From positions 1-33,665 of the forward strand of contig DIZL01000077.1 of assembly GCA_002429385.1 (NCBI GenBank): DNA of 33,665 nt. Direction: 5' to 3'. A program made the translations under genes and the position numbers. This DNA comes from Prolixibacteraceae bacterium UBA6029. Its GTDB lineage: Bacteria > Bacteroidota > Bacteroidia > Bacteroidales > Prolixibacteraceae. Positions within the stretch are counted from its first letter, which is position 1. The number at the start of each line of letters is the position of its first letter. Positions 8,326 to 17,024 of this stretch are shown one piece after another. The notes beneath the pieces are model-generated. The model searched no databases and was not told the DNA's origin. It saw only the letters and a list, made by a program, of their open reading frames with translations.

Positions 8326-9837
8326 TCAAAATTTAAACCCTACAGTAAATAGTATTTTATTATTACTGTTTGTTAATTTCAGATTTTCAAAATTAGGTTG
8401 AACCTCGTTTAATGCATACTTATTCACTGTATTCCTGAATGAAATATCTGTAAAGAATTTGTTCGAGTTATAACCTAAACCCAGAGCATATATTTGACTG
8501 TTATCCAATGCCAGAGGGCTAATCGCAGCAGTTGCACTATTCTTTTGAGCGCTGGGATACATTTCATACCCAGCCCTGAGACTAAATTGAGGTGTAACTT
8601 TCAATTCTCCTCCAATTCGCAGATTTAGGGCATTTTCAAAGCCATTGCTTATTTGCGTATTTACGTCATTTAGATTGTCATTCGAATTTGAGCTTCTTTG
8701 ATATTTCATGCTCGCATAATTAAGGTATTCGGCATCAACACTTATTAAACCCATTTTGCCAAATACATAAGCTCCGCTTAAAACTGCTTTCCATGGACTA
8801 AAGAAATTATAGTCATACAGATTAGTTCCGTTTGAACTGTAATTCTCGAGCAGTTGTGAATTTATCCAAATGTTTTTTTCTTCATTTAAGGTATAATAAG
8901 TCGGTGTATGAATCGAAGCTCCAAGTCTAATATTATCAACCGGCTTGTAAATTGCTCCAAATTTAAAGTTATAGCCTGTTCCTTTTAATGAAGTATTCTC
9001 TCCAAAGACGTAAGAATTTGTATTTCCAGCCCCATTGTTATTAAAAGTCTCGCTATACTCTGTTCTTTGGCTTAGGTCAACATTTTGAATACCTATAGTC
9101 GCCCCTAAATAAAGCTGGTGATTAATGTTCAATCCACCCGTGAATGTGAATTCATTGATTCCACCTGTCTGAGTGTAACTTTTCCGTTGATCTACCGCTT
9201 CGTTGGTATACAATAGAGATTTGTATTGTCCATCAATGTCATTACCGCTCGAATTTGTAGCTGGATTTAAAAGGTAGGTATCCCAGGCTAATTTTGTTGG
9301 CCAGTCACGATATTGGACGTCTTTGATATTCTGATTAAGATAACCGTTAGTTAAAGCCTCTGAATTTGCATAATTCACAATTCCATCCAAAAAAGACGTC
9401 TGGGAATTAGCATTGCTACCATAAAAGTTCTGGTTGTAATCGAGAATATTATTGTAGCCAAATCCATAATTAAAGCTTATAATCCCTGAATTTCCATCGT
9501 TGATTTTGACCAACCCAGTCAGTCCAAGGTTATTTATTTTTACTTGAAATTTGCTGTCAGTATAGCTATTCCCATTAAGAGAGAGTGTGGAGTTGTTCGA
9601 AGTAATTGTTGGAGTAAAAACAAACTCACCGGTACGGTATATTCCAATTCCGGCGGGATTGATTGAAAGTGAAGTAATGTCTCCACCTAATGCTCCAAAT
9701 GCATTTCCCATGGCACCAGCCCTGGCTGTTCCATTTACTCTTTGATTTGACAAAAGATAGGCATCACTTAATGTTTGTGCGCCAGCATTATGCGAAATAA
9801 GAGTTGCAAACAGAGTTATAATTATTAAGTATTTCAT
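8326..9837 (-). CDS. OmpP1/FadL-like outer-membrane beta-barrel protein
   Basis: A clear signal peptide (residues 1-20, cleavage before Gln21 in NAGAQ) precedes a long protein rich in alternating aromatic strands and Asn/Gly/Ser loops, ending in Phe (VGFKF), as expected for an outer-membrane barrel. The segment GTARAGAMGNAFGALGGD followed by SLSINPAGIGIYR (about 36-68) is the N-terminal signature of the Bacteroidota OmpP1/FadL-like family, homologous to hydrophobic-compound transporters. Some relatives carry the label hemin receptor, but nothing here supports heme binding. It lies 41 bp downstream of the low-complexity lipoprotein gene and probably shares its transcript. Location is well supported; the transported substrate is unknown. 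Confidence 0.85.
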   Translation of the reverse strand: MKYLIIITLFATLISHNAGAQTLSDAYLLSNQRVNGTARAGAMGNAFGALGGDITSLSINPAGIGIYRTGEFVFTPTITSNNSTLSLNGNSYTDSKFQVKINNLGLTGLVKINDGNSGIISFNYGFGYNNILDYNQNFYGSNANSQTSFLDGIVNYANSEALTNGYLNQNIKDVQYRDWPTKLAWDTYLLNPATNSSGNDIDGQYKSLLYTNEAVDQRKSYTQTGGINEFTFTGGLNINHQLYLGATIGIQNVDLSQRTEYSETFNNNGAGNTNSYVFGENTSLKGTGYNFKFGAIYKPVDNIRLGASIHTPTYYTLNEEKNIWINSQLLENYSSNGTNLYDYNFFSPWKAVLSGAYVFGKMGLISVDAEYLNYASMKYQRSSNSNDNLNDVNTQISNGFENALNLRIGGELKVTPQFSLRAGYEMYPSAQKNSATAAISPLALDNSQIYALGLGYNSNKFFTDISFRNTVNKYALNEVQPNFENLKLTNSNNKILFTVGFKF

Positions 9838-9878
9838 GACTATGGATTTTACTTATGAATTTTTTGACTATTTAATAT

Positions 9879-11360
9879 CTATCTTCTTCCGCCGCTACCG
9901 CTTCTGCCTCCTGAGCCACCACTTGAACTTCCTCCTGAGCCACCGCCGCTATAACCGCTGGAACCAGAACTGGAACTTCTTGTCGGAGCACTGTAGCTGG
10001 AACCAGAGCTGTTCGATGGACTGCTATAATTCGAAGGACTACTGTAATTCGAAGAGCTTCTGTTTGGAGATGTACTTGAACCGCTCGAATAAGATGAACT
10101 GGAGCGATAAATTTGTCTCATACTCGAAGAGCTTCTTGGTGCACTGTAAGAGCCTGAGTTGGCGCTTTTAACGGTTGGTTGTATACTACCATTTACAGAA
10201 GTACGTGGTCGTGTATAACTGTTGCTATTGTAATTCGACTGATTGACTATTCTTGGTTTATTATAACTTGGTGTATAATTCTGGATCTGTCTGACTACTC
10301 TTCCCTGATCATAAGTTCTGCCAGTAGTTGATGGTTCATATACTCTACGTATACTTCCATTTGTATTTGATCCCGGACGAACCATTTGTAATGTTCGTGT
10401 TTGACCATTCCCCTGCACCTGACTGTTGTTGGTCGTACTGTTTCTTCTTCCGTTAAAACTTGTCCCGGAATTTCTGGTATCGATTGTCGTCTGATTTTGA
10501 CTTCTAATGTTTCCATTTCTTGTGCCTCCATTTAATTGATTCATGGAGCCACTTTTCTGAGACAGCACTGATCTGTTTATTCCAGTTCCGGCAGTATTAT
10601 TATTGCTACCACCACCAACAGCGTAGTTTGAAAAATCGGTACTACGGCCATATCTTGTTTTATCCCGGTCACGGATGTTGCCACCATAGCCGTATCCACC
10701 ACCATAATATCCGCCGTATCCGCCGCCATAGCCGTATCCATATCCGCCACCCCAATATCCTCCAAATCCAATAGCGAATGGAGAATATCCGTAATATCCG
10801 TAGGAATAGAAAGGATCATATCCCCATCCATAATTCATACCATACATTCCATTATACCATGGTGAGTTGAACCCATAATTCCAGTCATTGTAAAAAGCAC
10901 TTGAATAATAAGGATCATAGAATCTACCTATCCGATTTGTGTAATCACCATTATTATCGTTTTCGTCGTAATAGTTGTTGATAACATACTTGACATCATC
11001 GTCGTTGTAATAAACCGTTGTGTCAGATTGAACCAGATCCTGATTATTCATACTGTAGGACTGATTGTCATTGTTTTGGGTTTGATTGTTTGGCTGATAA
11101 ATGTTATTATTTACCGCAGTAGAGCCATCACTCCGTTTTTCGGTCTGACTCAAAATGATTCCTTTACCTTTGGCATCAGAATTGTACATTTGTGCTGACT
11201 TTTCTTTTGCCGGAGCTTCTTTTTCAACCATTGTGACAGGTGGTACATCTCCGGGAGAAAAATAGATGTCATCATCGTAAGCTTTGGTCATATAAGATCC
11301 CGTAGTACATGCACTGACCAGAATTGCAACAATTGCGACGACTGGAAGTTTTGTTTTCAT
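9879..11360 (-). CDS. Low-complexity Tyr/Gly/Ser/Asn-rich lipoprotein
   Basis: The start at 11360 was chosen over an in-frame Met 29 codons upstream because it follows a strong Shine-Dalgarno (AAAGGAGGG) with proper spacing and immediately gives a lipoprotein signal peptide: MKTKLPVVAIVAILVSAC, lipobox Cys18. The mature protein (about 475 aa) opens with an acidic Asp-rich segment, then Asn/Gln-rich linkers with YYNDDDVKYVINNYYDEND, a Tyr/Gly/Trp-rich block including GGYWGGGYGYGYGGGYGGYY, and a long Asn/Ser/Thr/Arg-rich tail ending in Ser/Gly repeats and GGRR. No enzymatic domain is visible. It is probably anchored in an envelope membrane with an extended disordered body. It precedes the OmpP1-like barrel, so a joint envelope role is plausible. 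Confidence 0.8.
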   Translation of the reverse strand: MKTKLPVVAIVAILVSACTTGSYMTKAYDDDIYFSPGDVPPVTMVEKEAPAKEKSAQMYNSDAKGKGIILSQTEKRSDGSTAVNNNIYQPNNQTQNNDNQSYSMNNQDLVQSDTTVYYNDDDVKYVINNYYDENDNNGDYTNRIGRFYDPYYSSAFYNDWNYGFNSPWYNGMYGMNYGWGYDPFYSYGYYGYSPFAIGFGGYWGGGYGYGYGGGYGGYYGGGYGYGGNIRDRDKTRYGRSTDFSNYAVGGGSNNNTAGTGINRSVLSQKSGSMNQLNGGTRNGNIRSQNQTTIDTRNSGTSFNGRRNSTTNNSQVQGNGQTRTLQMVRPGSNTNGSIRRVYEPSTTGRTYDQGRVVRQIQNYTPSYNKPRIVNQSNYNSNSYTRPRTSVNGSIQPTVKSANSGSYSAPRSSSSMRQIYRSSSSYSSGSSTSPNRSSSNYSSPSNYSSPSNSSGSSYSAPTRSSSSGSSGYSGGGSGGSSSGGSGGRSGSGGRR

Positions 11361-11366
11361 AGTACA

Positions 11367-11375
11367 CCCTCCTTT
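11367..11375 (-). promoter_or_regulatory. Strong Shine-Dalgarno of the lipoprotein gene
   Basis: On the minus strand this reads AAAGGAGGG, a near-complete anti-16S match with about 6-7 nt to the ATG at 11360. Such strong sites are uncommon in Bacteroidota and fix the start codon of this gene. Confidence 0.75.
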
Positions 11376-11457
11376 ATAATGAATGATAATTTTTACTTTC
11401 TTTGTAACTGATAAATCTAATACGAAAAAAGACAAATACCATACCAAAAGTTAAAAA

Positions 11458-12933
11458 ATGACAAAAGAATTGACTTCCCGAAGCGAAAATTATTCTCAAT
11501 GGTATAATGAGCTGGTTATCAAGGCTGATCTTGCTGATAATTCTGCAGTAAGAGGATGCATGGTCATCAAACCATACGGATACGCTATTTGGGAAAAAAT
11601 GCAGGCCGAATTAGACCGTGCATTTAAGGAGACAGGCCACGTAAATGCCTATTTCCCGCTATTTATACCCAAATCATTCTTCAGTAAAGAAGCAAGCCAT
11701 GTGGAAGGTTTTGCAAAAGAGTGTGCCGTAGTAACTCACTACCGGCTCATGAACGATCCGAACGGAAAGGGAATTATTGTTGATCCGGATGCAAAACTGG
11801 AAGAAGAATTAATCGTAAGACCTACTTCGGAAACAATTATTTGGAGTACATATAAGACCTGGATTCAATCATACCGTGATCTTCCGCTTCTGATTAATCA
11901 GTGGGCCAATGTGGTTCGCTGGGAGATGCGTACCCGCTTATTCCTTCGTACAACTGAGTTTTTGTGGCAGGAAGGACATACTGCTCATGCAACCAGTCAG
12001 GAAGCATTGGAGGAAACCGAACGTATGGTGAATGTTTATGCCACATTTGCTGAAAAATTCATGGCTATGCCTGTTATTATGGGAGCAAAATCGGCAAACG
12101 AGCGTTTCGCCGGTGCAATTGAAACCTATACCATCGAAGCTTTAATGCAGGATGGAAAAGCCCTTCAATCAGGAACCTCCCATTTCCTTGGGCAGAATTT
12201 CGCAAAAGCGTTCGACGTAAGGTTCACTACCAAAGAAGGAAAAGAAGATTTTGTTTGGGCAACTTCATGGGGTGCATCCACTCGTTTAATGGGAGCTTTG
12301 ATCATGGCTCATTCAGACGATAATGGATTGGTTCTTCCGCCCAAACTGGCGCCTTTTCAGGTAGTCATTGTTCCGATATATAAACATGAAGAACAGCTGA
12401 CTGCTATTTCTGAAAAGGTAAACAGCATCATAGTAAAACTGAAAGCATTGGGTATTTCAGTAAAATATGATACCAATGATACAAAGAAACCAGGTTGGAA
12501 ATTTGCCGAATATGAATTGAAAGGTGTCCCTGTTCGTTTTGCCATAGGTCCTCGTGATCTTGAAAATGGAACGATAGAAGTTGCACGGCGTGATACTTTG
12601 ACCAAGCAGGTTGTTCCAATGGAAAATATTGAGTTTTACGTACAGCAATTACTTGAGGATATTCAGGAAAACATTTACAATAAAGCGCTCGCATTCCGCA
12701 ATGAAATGACCACTCCGGTTGATAATTATGACGAGTTTAAGGAAGTGCTTCAAAACAAAGGCGGATTTATTTCAGCCCATTGGGATGGAACACCTGAAAC
12801 CGAACAGAAGATCAAAGACGAAACCAAAGCGACTATCCGCTGTATTCCATTTGACCAGGTACCTGAAGAAGGAAAATGTATGTATTCGGGCCAACCATCA
12901 AAGGGTAGGGTCTTGTTTGCACTGGCATACTAA
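11458..12933 (+). CDS. proS: Prolyl-tRNA synthetase, eukaryote/archaeal-like type
   Basis: ProRS charges tRNA-Pro with proline in the cytoplasm. Class II motifs are present: RPTSE (121-125), motif 2 from NVVRWEM (151-157) through RTTEFLWQEGHTAH (164-177), and motif 3 GASTRLMGALIM near residues 270-281. An anticodon-binding domain follows (APFQVVIVPIYK onward) and the C-terminal extension ends in ALAY, typical of the archaeal/eukaryotic-like form. At 491 aa, with no editing (INS) insertion between motifs 2 and 3, it is the short type. It is divergent from the lipoprotein gene across 97 bp. Its transcript probably ends at the hairpin at 12954-12981. Confidence 0.97.
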   Translation: MTKELTSRSENYSQWYNELVIKADLADNSAVRGCMVIKPYGYAIWEKMQAELDRAFKETGHVNAYFPLFIPKSFFSKEASHVEGFAKECAVVTHYRLMNDPNGKGIIVDPDAKLEEELIVRPTSETIIWSTYKTWIQSYRDLPLLINQWANVVRWEMRTRLFLRTTEFLWQEGHTAHATSQEALEETERMVNVYATFAEKFMAMPVIMGAKSANERFAGAIETYTIEALMQDGKALQSGTSHFLGQNFAKAFDVRFTTKEGKEDFVWATSWGASTRLMGALIMAHSDDNGLVLPPKLAPFQVVIVPIYKHEEQLTAISEKVNSIIVKLKALGISVKYDTNDTKKPGWKFAEYELKGVPVRFAIGPRDLENGTIEVARRDTLTKQVVPMENIEFYVQQLLEDIQENIYNKALAFRNEMTTPVDNYDEFKEVLQNKGGFISAHWDGTPETEQKIKDETKATIRCIPFDQVPEEGKCMYSGQPSKGRVLFALAY

Positions 12934-12953
12934 AAATTTAAAATCATAATCCA

Positions 12954-12981
12954 GAAAAGCAGTCAAAGTTGGCTGCTTTTC
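12954..12981 (+). terminator. Hairpin terminator after proS
   Basis: GAAAAGCAG (12954-12962) pairs exactly with CTGCTTTTC (12973-12981); the 10-nt loop can pair further internally. A T-rich tract (TTATTTTTA) follows directly. It begins 20 bp after the proS stop, fitting an intrinsic terminator. Confidence 0.8.
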
Positions 12982-13012
12982 TTATTTTTATGGAATAATA
13001 TAACCCGACATA

Positions 13013-13699
13013 ATGGAGACAACCACTAAGAATGACAATCAGCTCGATGGGATGATCATCAAGACCAACCTTAAACAGGAAGTGTACCGAAAAACGGTTA
13101 GTTCATTTGCCCTGTTGAAAGAAGTTTTAAAAGAACTCGCTGAAGAGTATCGCGAAAAGCTGAAGGATAAGGTTGATGAAAATGTGCTTCCTATCTATCA
13201 GGAAAAAGGACTCTTTGAGGCTGAATTCCGAATTGGAGGAGATTTACTGATTTTCAGCATGCATTCCAATGTCTTTGTTTTCAACCGTGAGCATCCCATG
13301 TGGAAACTTGATTACATCAAGGCCAATCCGATGAATTCGTATTGTGGTGTTTTCAACATCTACAATTTTCTGGCTGATTCATTTAAATACAATCGTCTTG
13401 AAGATTTGGGGTACCTGATTGCGCGCATCTTTGTGAACCGTGAAAATCATTTCTTTGTTGAAGGGAAACGTCAGACCAGTGAAGTGGTTAAAGATTTTGG
13501 GAGCGACGAACTGTCCAAAGAATACCTGAAAGATATTATTGAGACAGCAGTTCAGTATGCCATAGATTTTGATTTATTGGTTCCGCCTTACGATCAGGTA
13601 AAAATTGCAAATGTTGAGCAGATGCATGCTGAAATCTATCATTCCAAGATTCAGACCGGTAAACGCCTGGGATTTAAATTTAATTCAGATGATATATAA
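13013..13699 (+). CDS. Conserved protein of unknown function
   Basis: I do not recognise a named domain. The 228-aa protein has no signal peptide or membrane helix, so it is likely cytoplasmic. It opens with a polar tail, then a long amphipathic helix (FALLKEVLKELAEEYREKLK, about 33-52), a beta-rich middle (FEAEFRIGGDLLIFSMHSNVFVF) and an alpha-helical C-terminal half containing NRENHFFVEGKRQTSEVVKD. It overlaps pepT by one base (TAATG), indicating translational coupling and one transcript with the peptidase. Orderly codon usage and coupling argue that it is real. A role alongside peptide turnover is possible but only from context. Confidence 0.75.
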   Translation: METTTKNDNQLDGMIIKTNLKQEVYRKTVSSFALLKEVLKELAEEYREKLKDKVDENVLPIYQEKGLFEAEFRIGGDLLIFSMHSNVFVFNREHPMWKLDYIKANPMNSYCGVFNIYNFLADSFKYNRLEDLGYLIARIFVNRENHFFVEGKRQTSEVVKDFGSDELSKEYLKDIIETAVQYAIDFDLLVPPYDQVKIANVEQMHAEIYHSKIQTGKRLGFKFNSDDI

Positions 13700-14934
13700 T
13701 GATTGATATGGAAAATGTACTTGACCGTTTTTTAAGATACGCGCGTATCTATACTACTTCCGATCCTGAAAGTGAAACATTTCCGAGTACCAATCGCCAG
13801 CTGGCTTTTGCTGATTCCCTGGCGAATGAACTGCTCACGATAGGATTGAAGGATGTTGTGCATGATCAGTTTGGATATGTTACCGCTACTTTACCCTCTA
13901 ATCTGGATCATCAGGTGCCGACTATTGGTTTTATTTCGCATATGGATACCAGTCCGGATTATTCCGGTGAAAATGTGGAACCTCAACTGGTAATGAATTA
14001 TCAGGGACAGGAATTGGTATTGGATGCAGAGTCGAATATAATTTTAGGTCCGGCCGACTTTCCTGATTTATTGAAATACATCGGACAGGATATTATCACA
14101 ACCAATGGAAAAACCTTGCTGGGAGCCGATGATAAAGCAGGAATTGCAGAAATTATAACCGCAATGGATTATTTGATCAGGCATCCTGAAGTCAAACATG
14201 GCAAAATCAGGATCTGTTTTACTCCTGACGAGGAAGTTGGACGAGGAACCAAACATTTCGATGTCGATAAGTTTGGCGCCGACTTTGCCTACACACTTGA
14301 CGGAAGTGAAATAGGTGAACTGGAATATGAAAATTTTAATGCAGCAAGCGCTAAAATATCTGTAAAAGGAAGGAGTGTTCACCCCGGCTCGGCCAAAAAT
14401 ATGATGATCAATTCCATCCTTGTGGCCACACAGATCATTCAGTCACTTCCGCCAGATCAGCGTCCTGAACACACTGAAGGATACGAAGGTTTTTTTCATC
14501 TTACCTCATTTGAAGGCGATATATCCTTAACTAAACTTGAATATATCATACGCGATCATGACTTGGTGAAGTTTGAAGCAAAGAAGAATTTGCTAAAGGA
14601 AATCTGCGTGCTGGTTAATCTGAAGTATGGTCAGGGAACTGTTAGCCTTGAAATGAAAGATCAGTATTACAACATGAAGCAAAAGGTCGAACCAGTAAAA
14701 TACATTGTTGATTTAGCCGAAAAGGCAATGCTCGATGTTGATGTGGTTCCAAAAATCAGGGCTATCAGGGGAGGAACAGACGGAGCACAGCTTTCATGGA
14801 AAGGTCTGCCCTGTCCGAATATTTTTGCCGGAGGGCATAATTTCCACGGCCCATACGAATTTGTACCGGTGAATTCTTTGCAGAAAGCAGTTGAAGTGAT
14901 CGTCCGCATTGCAGAACTTGCTGGAAAATTATAG
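13699..14934 (+). CDS. pepT: Peptidase T (tripeptide aminopeptidase)
   Basis: PepT is a cytoplasmic dizinc M20 aminopeptidase that removes the N-terminal residue of tripeptides. The M20 metal and catalytic motifs are in place: ISHMDTS with His81 and Asp83, LLGADDKAG with the bridging Asp144, the catalytic PDEEVG (Glu178-Glu179), a further ligand in TLDGSE (Asp201), and the C-terminal GGHNFHGPYEF (His380/His383). A lid domain with KGRSVHPGSAKNMM lies between. The length (411 aa) is normal. The start overlaps the preceding stop by one base (TAATG); a second Met at codon 4 is a possible alternative. Identity is secure. Confidence 0.96.
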   Translation: MIDMENVLDRFLRYARIYTTSDPESETFPSTNRQLAFADSLANELLTIGLKDVVHDQFGYVTATLPSNLDHQVPTIGFISHMDTSPDYSGENVEPQLVMNYQGQELVLDAESNIILGPADFPDLLKYIGQDIITTNGKTLLGADDKAGIAEIITAMDYLIRHPEVKHGKIRICFTPDEEVGRGTKHFDVDKFGADFAYTLDGSEIGELEYENFNAASAKISVKGRSVHPGSAKNMMINSILVATQIIQSLPPDQRPEHTEGYEGFFHLTSFEGDISLTKLEYIIRDHDLVKFEAKKNLLKEICVLVNLKYGQGTVSLEMKDQYYNMKQKVEPVKYIVDLAEKAMLDVDVVPKIRAIRGGTDGAQLSWKGLPCPNIFAGGHNFHGPYEFVPVNSLQKAVEVIVRIAELAGKL

Positions 14935-14975
14935 GGAATGAACATTGGAAGCTGTCAATATAATGTTAGTCATTT

Positions 14976-15030
14976 GTTGTCATTAGCTACGCGTCATTTT
15001 TTGACAACTATTGACAACCAATGACAACAC
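14976..15030. repeat. Inverted and 10-bp tandem repeats between pepT and tilS
   Basis: GTTGTCATT (14976-14984) is perfectly complementary to AATGACAAC (15020-15028). The right side is three 10-bp units, each containing TGACAAC (15001-15030). The segment 14977-14996 is 18/20 identical to 17973-17992 in the hemF-hemG spacer, so it belongs to a dispersed family of spacer repeats. Confidence 0.7.
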
Positions 15031-15066
15031 TTTACACTTTAAACCTGCAACTTTGAACTTTCATGT

Positions 15067-16392
15067 ATGGTCGAGCAATTCATAAACTACATCCATCACG
15101 AAAATTTGTTTCATTCCTCTCAGCGTATCCTGCTGGCAGTGAGTGGGGGAGCGGATTCGATGCTCATGTTGCATTTGTTCACAAATGCCGGGTTTTCGGT
15201 TGCTGTGGCACATTGTAATTTTGGCTTGCGGGGAAGCGAATCGGATGGAGATGAACAGTTTGTCTCTGATTATTGCGATCAGCATAACCTGGCCTGTCAC
15301 ATCAAACATTTCAATACCGAAGAGTTTGCCATGCAGCAAGGTATCTCGATTGAAATGGCTGCCCGGGATCTGAGGTATGATTGGTTCAACGAGATACTCG
15401 AAAAACATGGTTGTGAATACATTGCCACGGCTCACCATCAGGATGATGTGATTGAAACTTTTCTGATCAATCTATCCCGTGGCAGTGGTATCAAAGGCTT
15501 GAGCGGCATACAGCCCAAGTCGGGATTAATTATCCGTCCGATGCTTTTTACTAACCGGATCGAGATTTTTAACTACTGTACACGGATGAAGATTAAATAC
15601 CGGACTGATTCAAGCAACCTGGATACGATATATAAACGAAATTTGATCCGTCAGCAGATATTACCTTTGCTCGAACAGATCAATCCTGCCTTCCGGAGAA
15701 ATGCACTGAAGACCATCGGAAACCTGCATGAAACAGGGCAGCTCTTTCATCAACGAATGAGTGAGATAAAAGCTTTTGTTTATTCGGAAGATAAGCAAGG
15801 GGCGATGATTCATATCGATAAATTGCTTACTTTAAGTCCCCTTCGGACCATACTGTTTGAGCTTGTTAGGGAGTTTGGATTTCAACCTGAACAGATCGGA
15901 GATATCCTTGATTCACTCAACAAGGAATCCGGGAGAAAATTCTTCTCTGTTACATATCGTTTGGTAAAAGACCGTGAATATTTGCTTATTTCACCTTTTA
16001 CAGAAAAGATGGAAAAGGTCTTTTACATTGAAGAAGATTGCACTGCAGTTAGTTTCCCTGTTCATCTCTCGTTTGATAAGTTAGATCGCAATTCCAATTT
16101 TAAATTCTCAACTCATCCATATATTGTTGATCTGGATTTGGATCTGCTAGTGTTTCCTCTTATGCTGAGGCATTGGCAGGAAGGCGAATATTTTCAGCCA
16201 TTAGGCATGGTTGGTCTGAAAAAGCTAAGCGATTTCTTCATCGATGAAAAATACTCGATTCCTGAAAAGGAGAATGCATGGATTCTTGCAAGCGGCAATC
16301 AGGTCGTATGGATTCTCGGCAAACGTCTGGACGACCGGTTCAAGATTACCCCCAAAACAAAAAGAATTCTAAGAATTAAGTTGGCTCTTTGA
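15067..16392 (+). CDS. tilS: tRNA(Ile)-lysidine synthetase
   Basis: TilS uses ATP to attach lysine to C34 of tRNA-Ile(CAU), giving lysidine and switching decoding from AUG to AUA. The N-type ATP-pyrophosphatase P-loop SGGADS is at residues 26-31, followed by HCNFGLRGSESDGDE (49-63), a core element of the family, and ATAHHQDDVIETFLINLSRG in the catalytic domain. The C-terminal half holds the helical linker and substrate-binding domain ending WILGKRLDDRFKITPKTK. At 441 aa the protein is full length. Two ATGs lie near the start in different frames (15063 and 15067); only 15067 opens this frame. The enzyme is essential in most bacteria. Confidence 0.96.
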   Translation: MVEQFINYIHHENLFHSSQRILLAVSGGADSMLMLHLFTNAGFSVAVAHCNFGLRGSESDGDEQFVSDYCDQHNLACHIKHFNTEEFAMQQGISIEMAARDLRYDWFNEILEKHGCEYIATAHHQDDVIETFLINLSRGSGIKGLSGIQPKSGLIIRPMLFTNRIEIFNYCTRMKIKYRTDSSNLDTIYKRNLIRQQILPLLEQINPAFRRNALKTIGNLHETGQLFHQRMSEIKAFVYSEDKQGAMIHIDKLLTLSPLRTILFELVREFGFQPEQIGDILDSLNKESGRKFFSVTYRLVKDREYLLISPFTEKMEKVFYIEEDCTAVSFPVHLSFDKLDRNSNFKFSTHPYIVDLDLDLLVFPLMLRHWQEGEYFQPLGMVGLKKLSDFFIDEKYSIPEKENAWILASGNQVVWILGKRLDDRFKITPKTKRILRIKLAL

Positions 16393-16482
16393 CCATTGGC
16401 GTGGATGTATCTTTTTATAGCCCACTCCTAAGAGCATAAACCTTATGCCCAAACTTTTCATAAGGGAATACTACTATTCACA
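16393..16482. other. Short spacer after tilS
   Basis: This 90-bp stretch runs from the tilS stop to the palindrome. No separate terminator is obvious; tilS transcripts probably reach the large inverted repeat that follows. Confidence 0.4.
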
Positions 16483-16696
16483 GTCGTACCTTTGTCGTAC
16501 CTCTTTCGTACCTCTTTCATACCTCTTTCATACCTCTTTCAGTACAAATTCGAAACAAATTCGAAACAAATACGTAACAAATTCGAATATGCACGTATTT
16601 GTTACGTATTTGTTACGTATTTGTTTCGAATTTGTACTGAAAGAGGTATGAAAGAGGTATGACAGTGGTACGACAATGGTACGACAGAGGTACGAC
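16483..16696. repeat. About 214-bp near-palindrome built of 11-bp repeats
   Basis: The arms 16483-16585 and 16594-16696 are reverse complements centred on an 8-nt loop (16586-16593). The middle 43 bp of each arm (16517-16559 against 16620-16662) are identical complements; the inner 26 bp match at 23 positions and the outer 34 bp at about 27. Both arms are themselves 11-bp tandem repeats, such as units of the form TACCTCTTTCA and AAATTCGAAAC. It lies where plus-strand tilS and minus-strand hemF converge, so transcription from either side could fold it into a very long hairpin. Confidence 0.9.
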
Positions 16697-16745
16697 AATG
16701 GTACGACTGTGGTATGACAGAGGTACGACAATGGTACGACAATGA
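16647..16745. repeat. Nine tandem 11-bp units (TAYGACARWGG type)
   Basis: Nine units of exactly 11 bp run without a gap from 16647 to 16745, starting TATGAAAGAGG and continuing with variants such as TACGACAATGG. The last four extend beyond the palindromic arm. The array ends at 16745, after which the sequence is ordinary. Confidence 0.88.
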
Positions 16746-17024
16746 TATAAATAAACTAAAGTCGGTTAATTATCAGTTAAGCAGGGGGACAGGAGAAGAA
16801 AACAGAAGAACAGATCGGCAAACGGACACTGTTCCCAATTGGATAAAACCTTCTGTTTTAATGAAATGATTCGACCCAATAGAACTCCCTTTTTCCTTTC
16901 AGATTAAAATCAGACGCTGTAAAATGATGCTTATCTATGGGAATTAAAAATTGAGATGCCTTATGCCGAATTAAAATTCACTCAAACCAAAGGTGTAGAG
17001 TTGCAAACTTGAATGGAAATTCTT
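16746..17024. other. Spacer downstream of hemF without a recognised feature
   Basis: This 279-bp AT-rich stretch lies between the repeat array and the hemF stop. No ORF with coding character, tRNA or clear hairpin was found. Confidence 0.4.

Noticed and set aside
9836..10831. Opposite-strand ORFs inside the lipoprotein gene
   Set aside because: They are by-products of its low-complexity Gly/Ser/Tyr codons and show no protein character.
11361..11447. N-terminal extension of the lipoprotein by 29 residues
   Set aside because: The downstream ATG has a strong Shine-Dalgarno and directly begins a lipoprotein signal peptide.
15001..15030. TGACAAC direct repeats as operator sites for tilS
   Set aside because: Similar units occur in the hemG-hemF spacer, so they look like a dispersed repeat family rather than a gene-specific operator.
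16445..16731. Two small ORFs (68 and 67 aa) on opposite strands as protein genes
   Set aside because: They encode nearly the same peptide only because the DNA is palindromic and repetitive; no start signal or domain is seen.
16484..16745. Possible CRISPR array
   Set aside because: The units are 11 bp and contiguous, with no unique spacers and no cas genes nearby.
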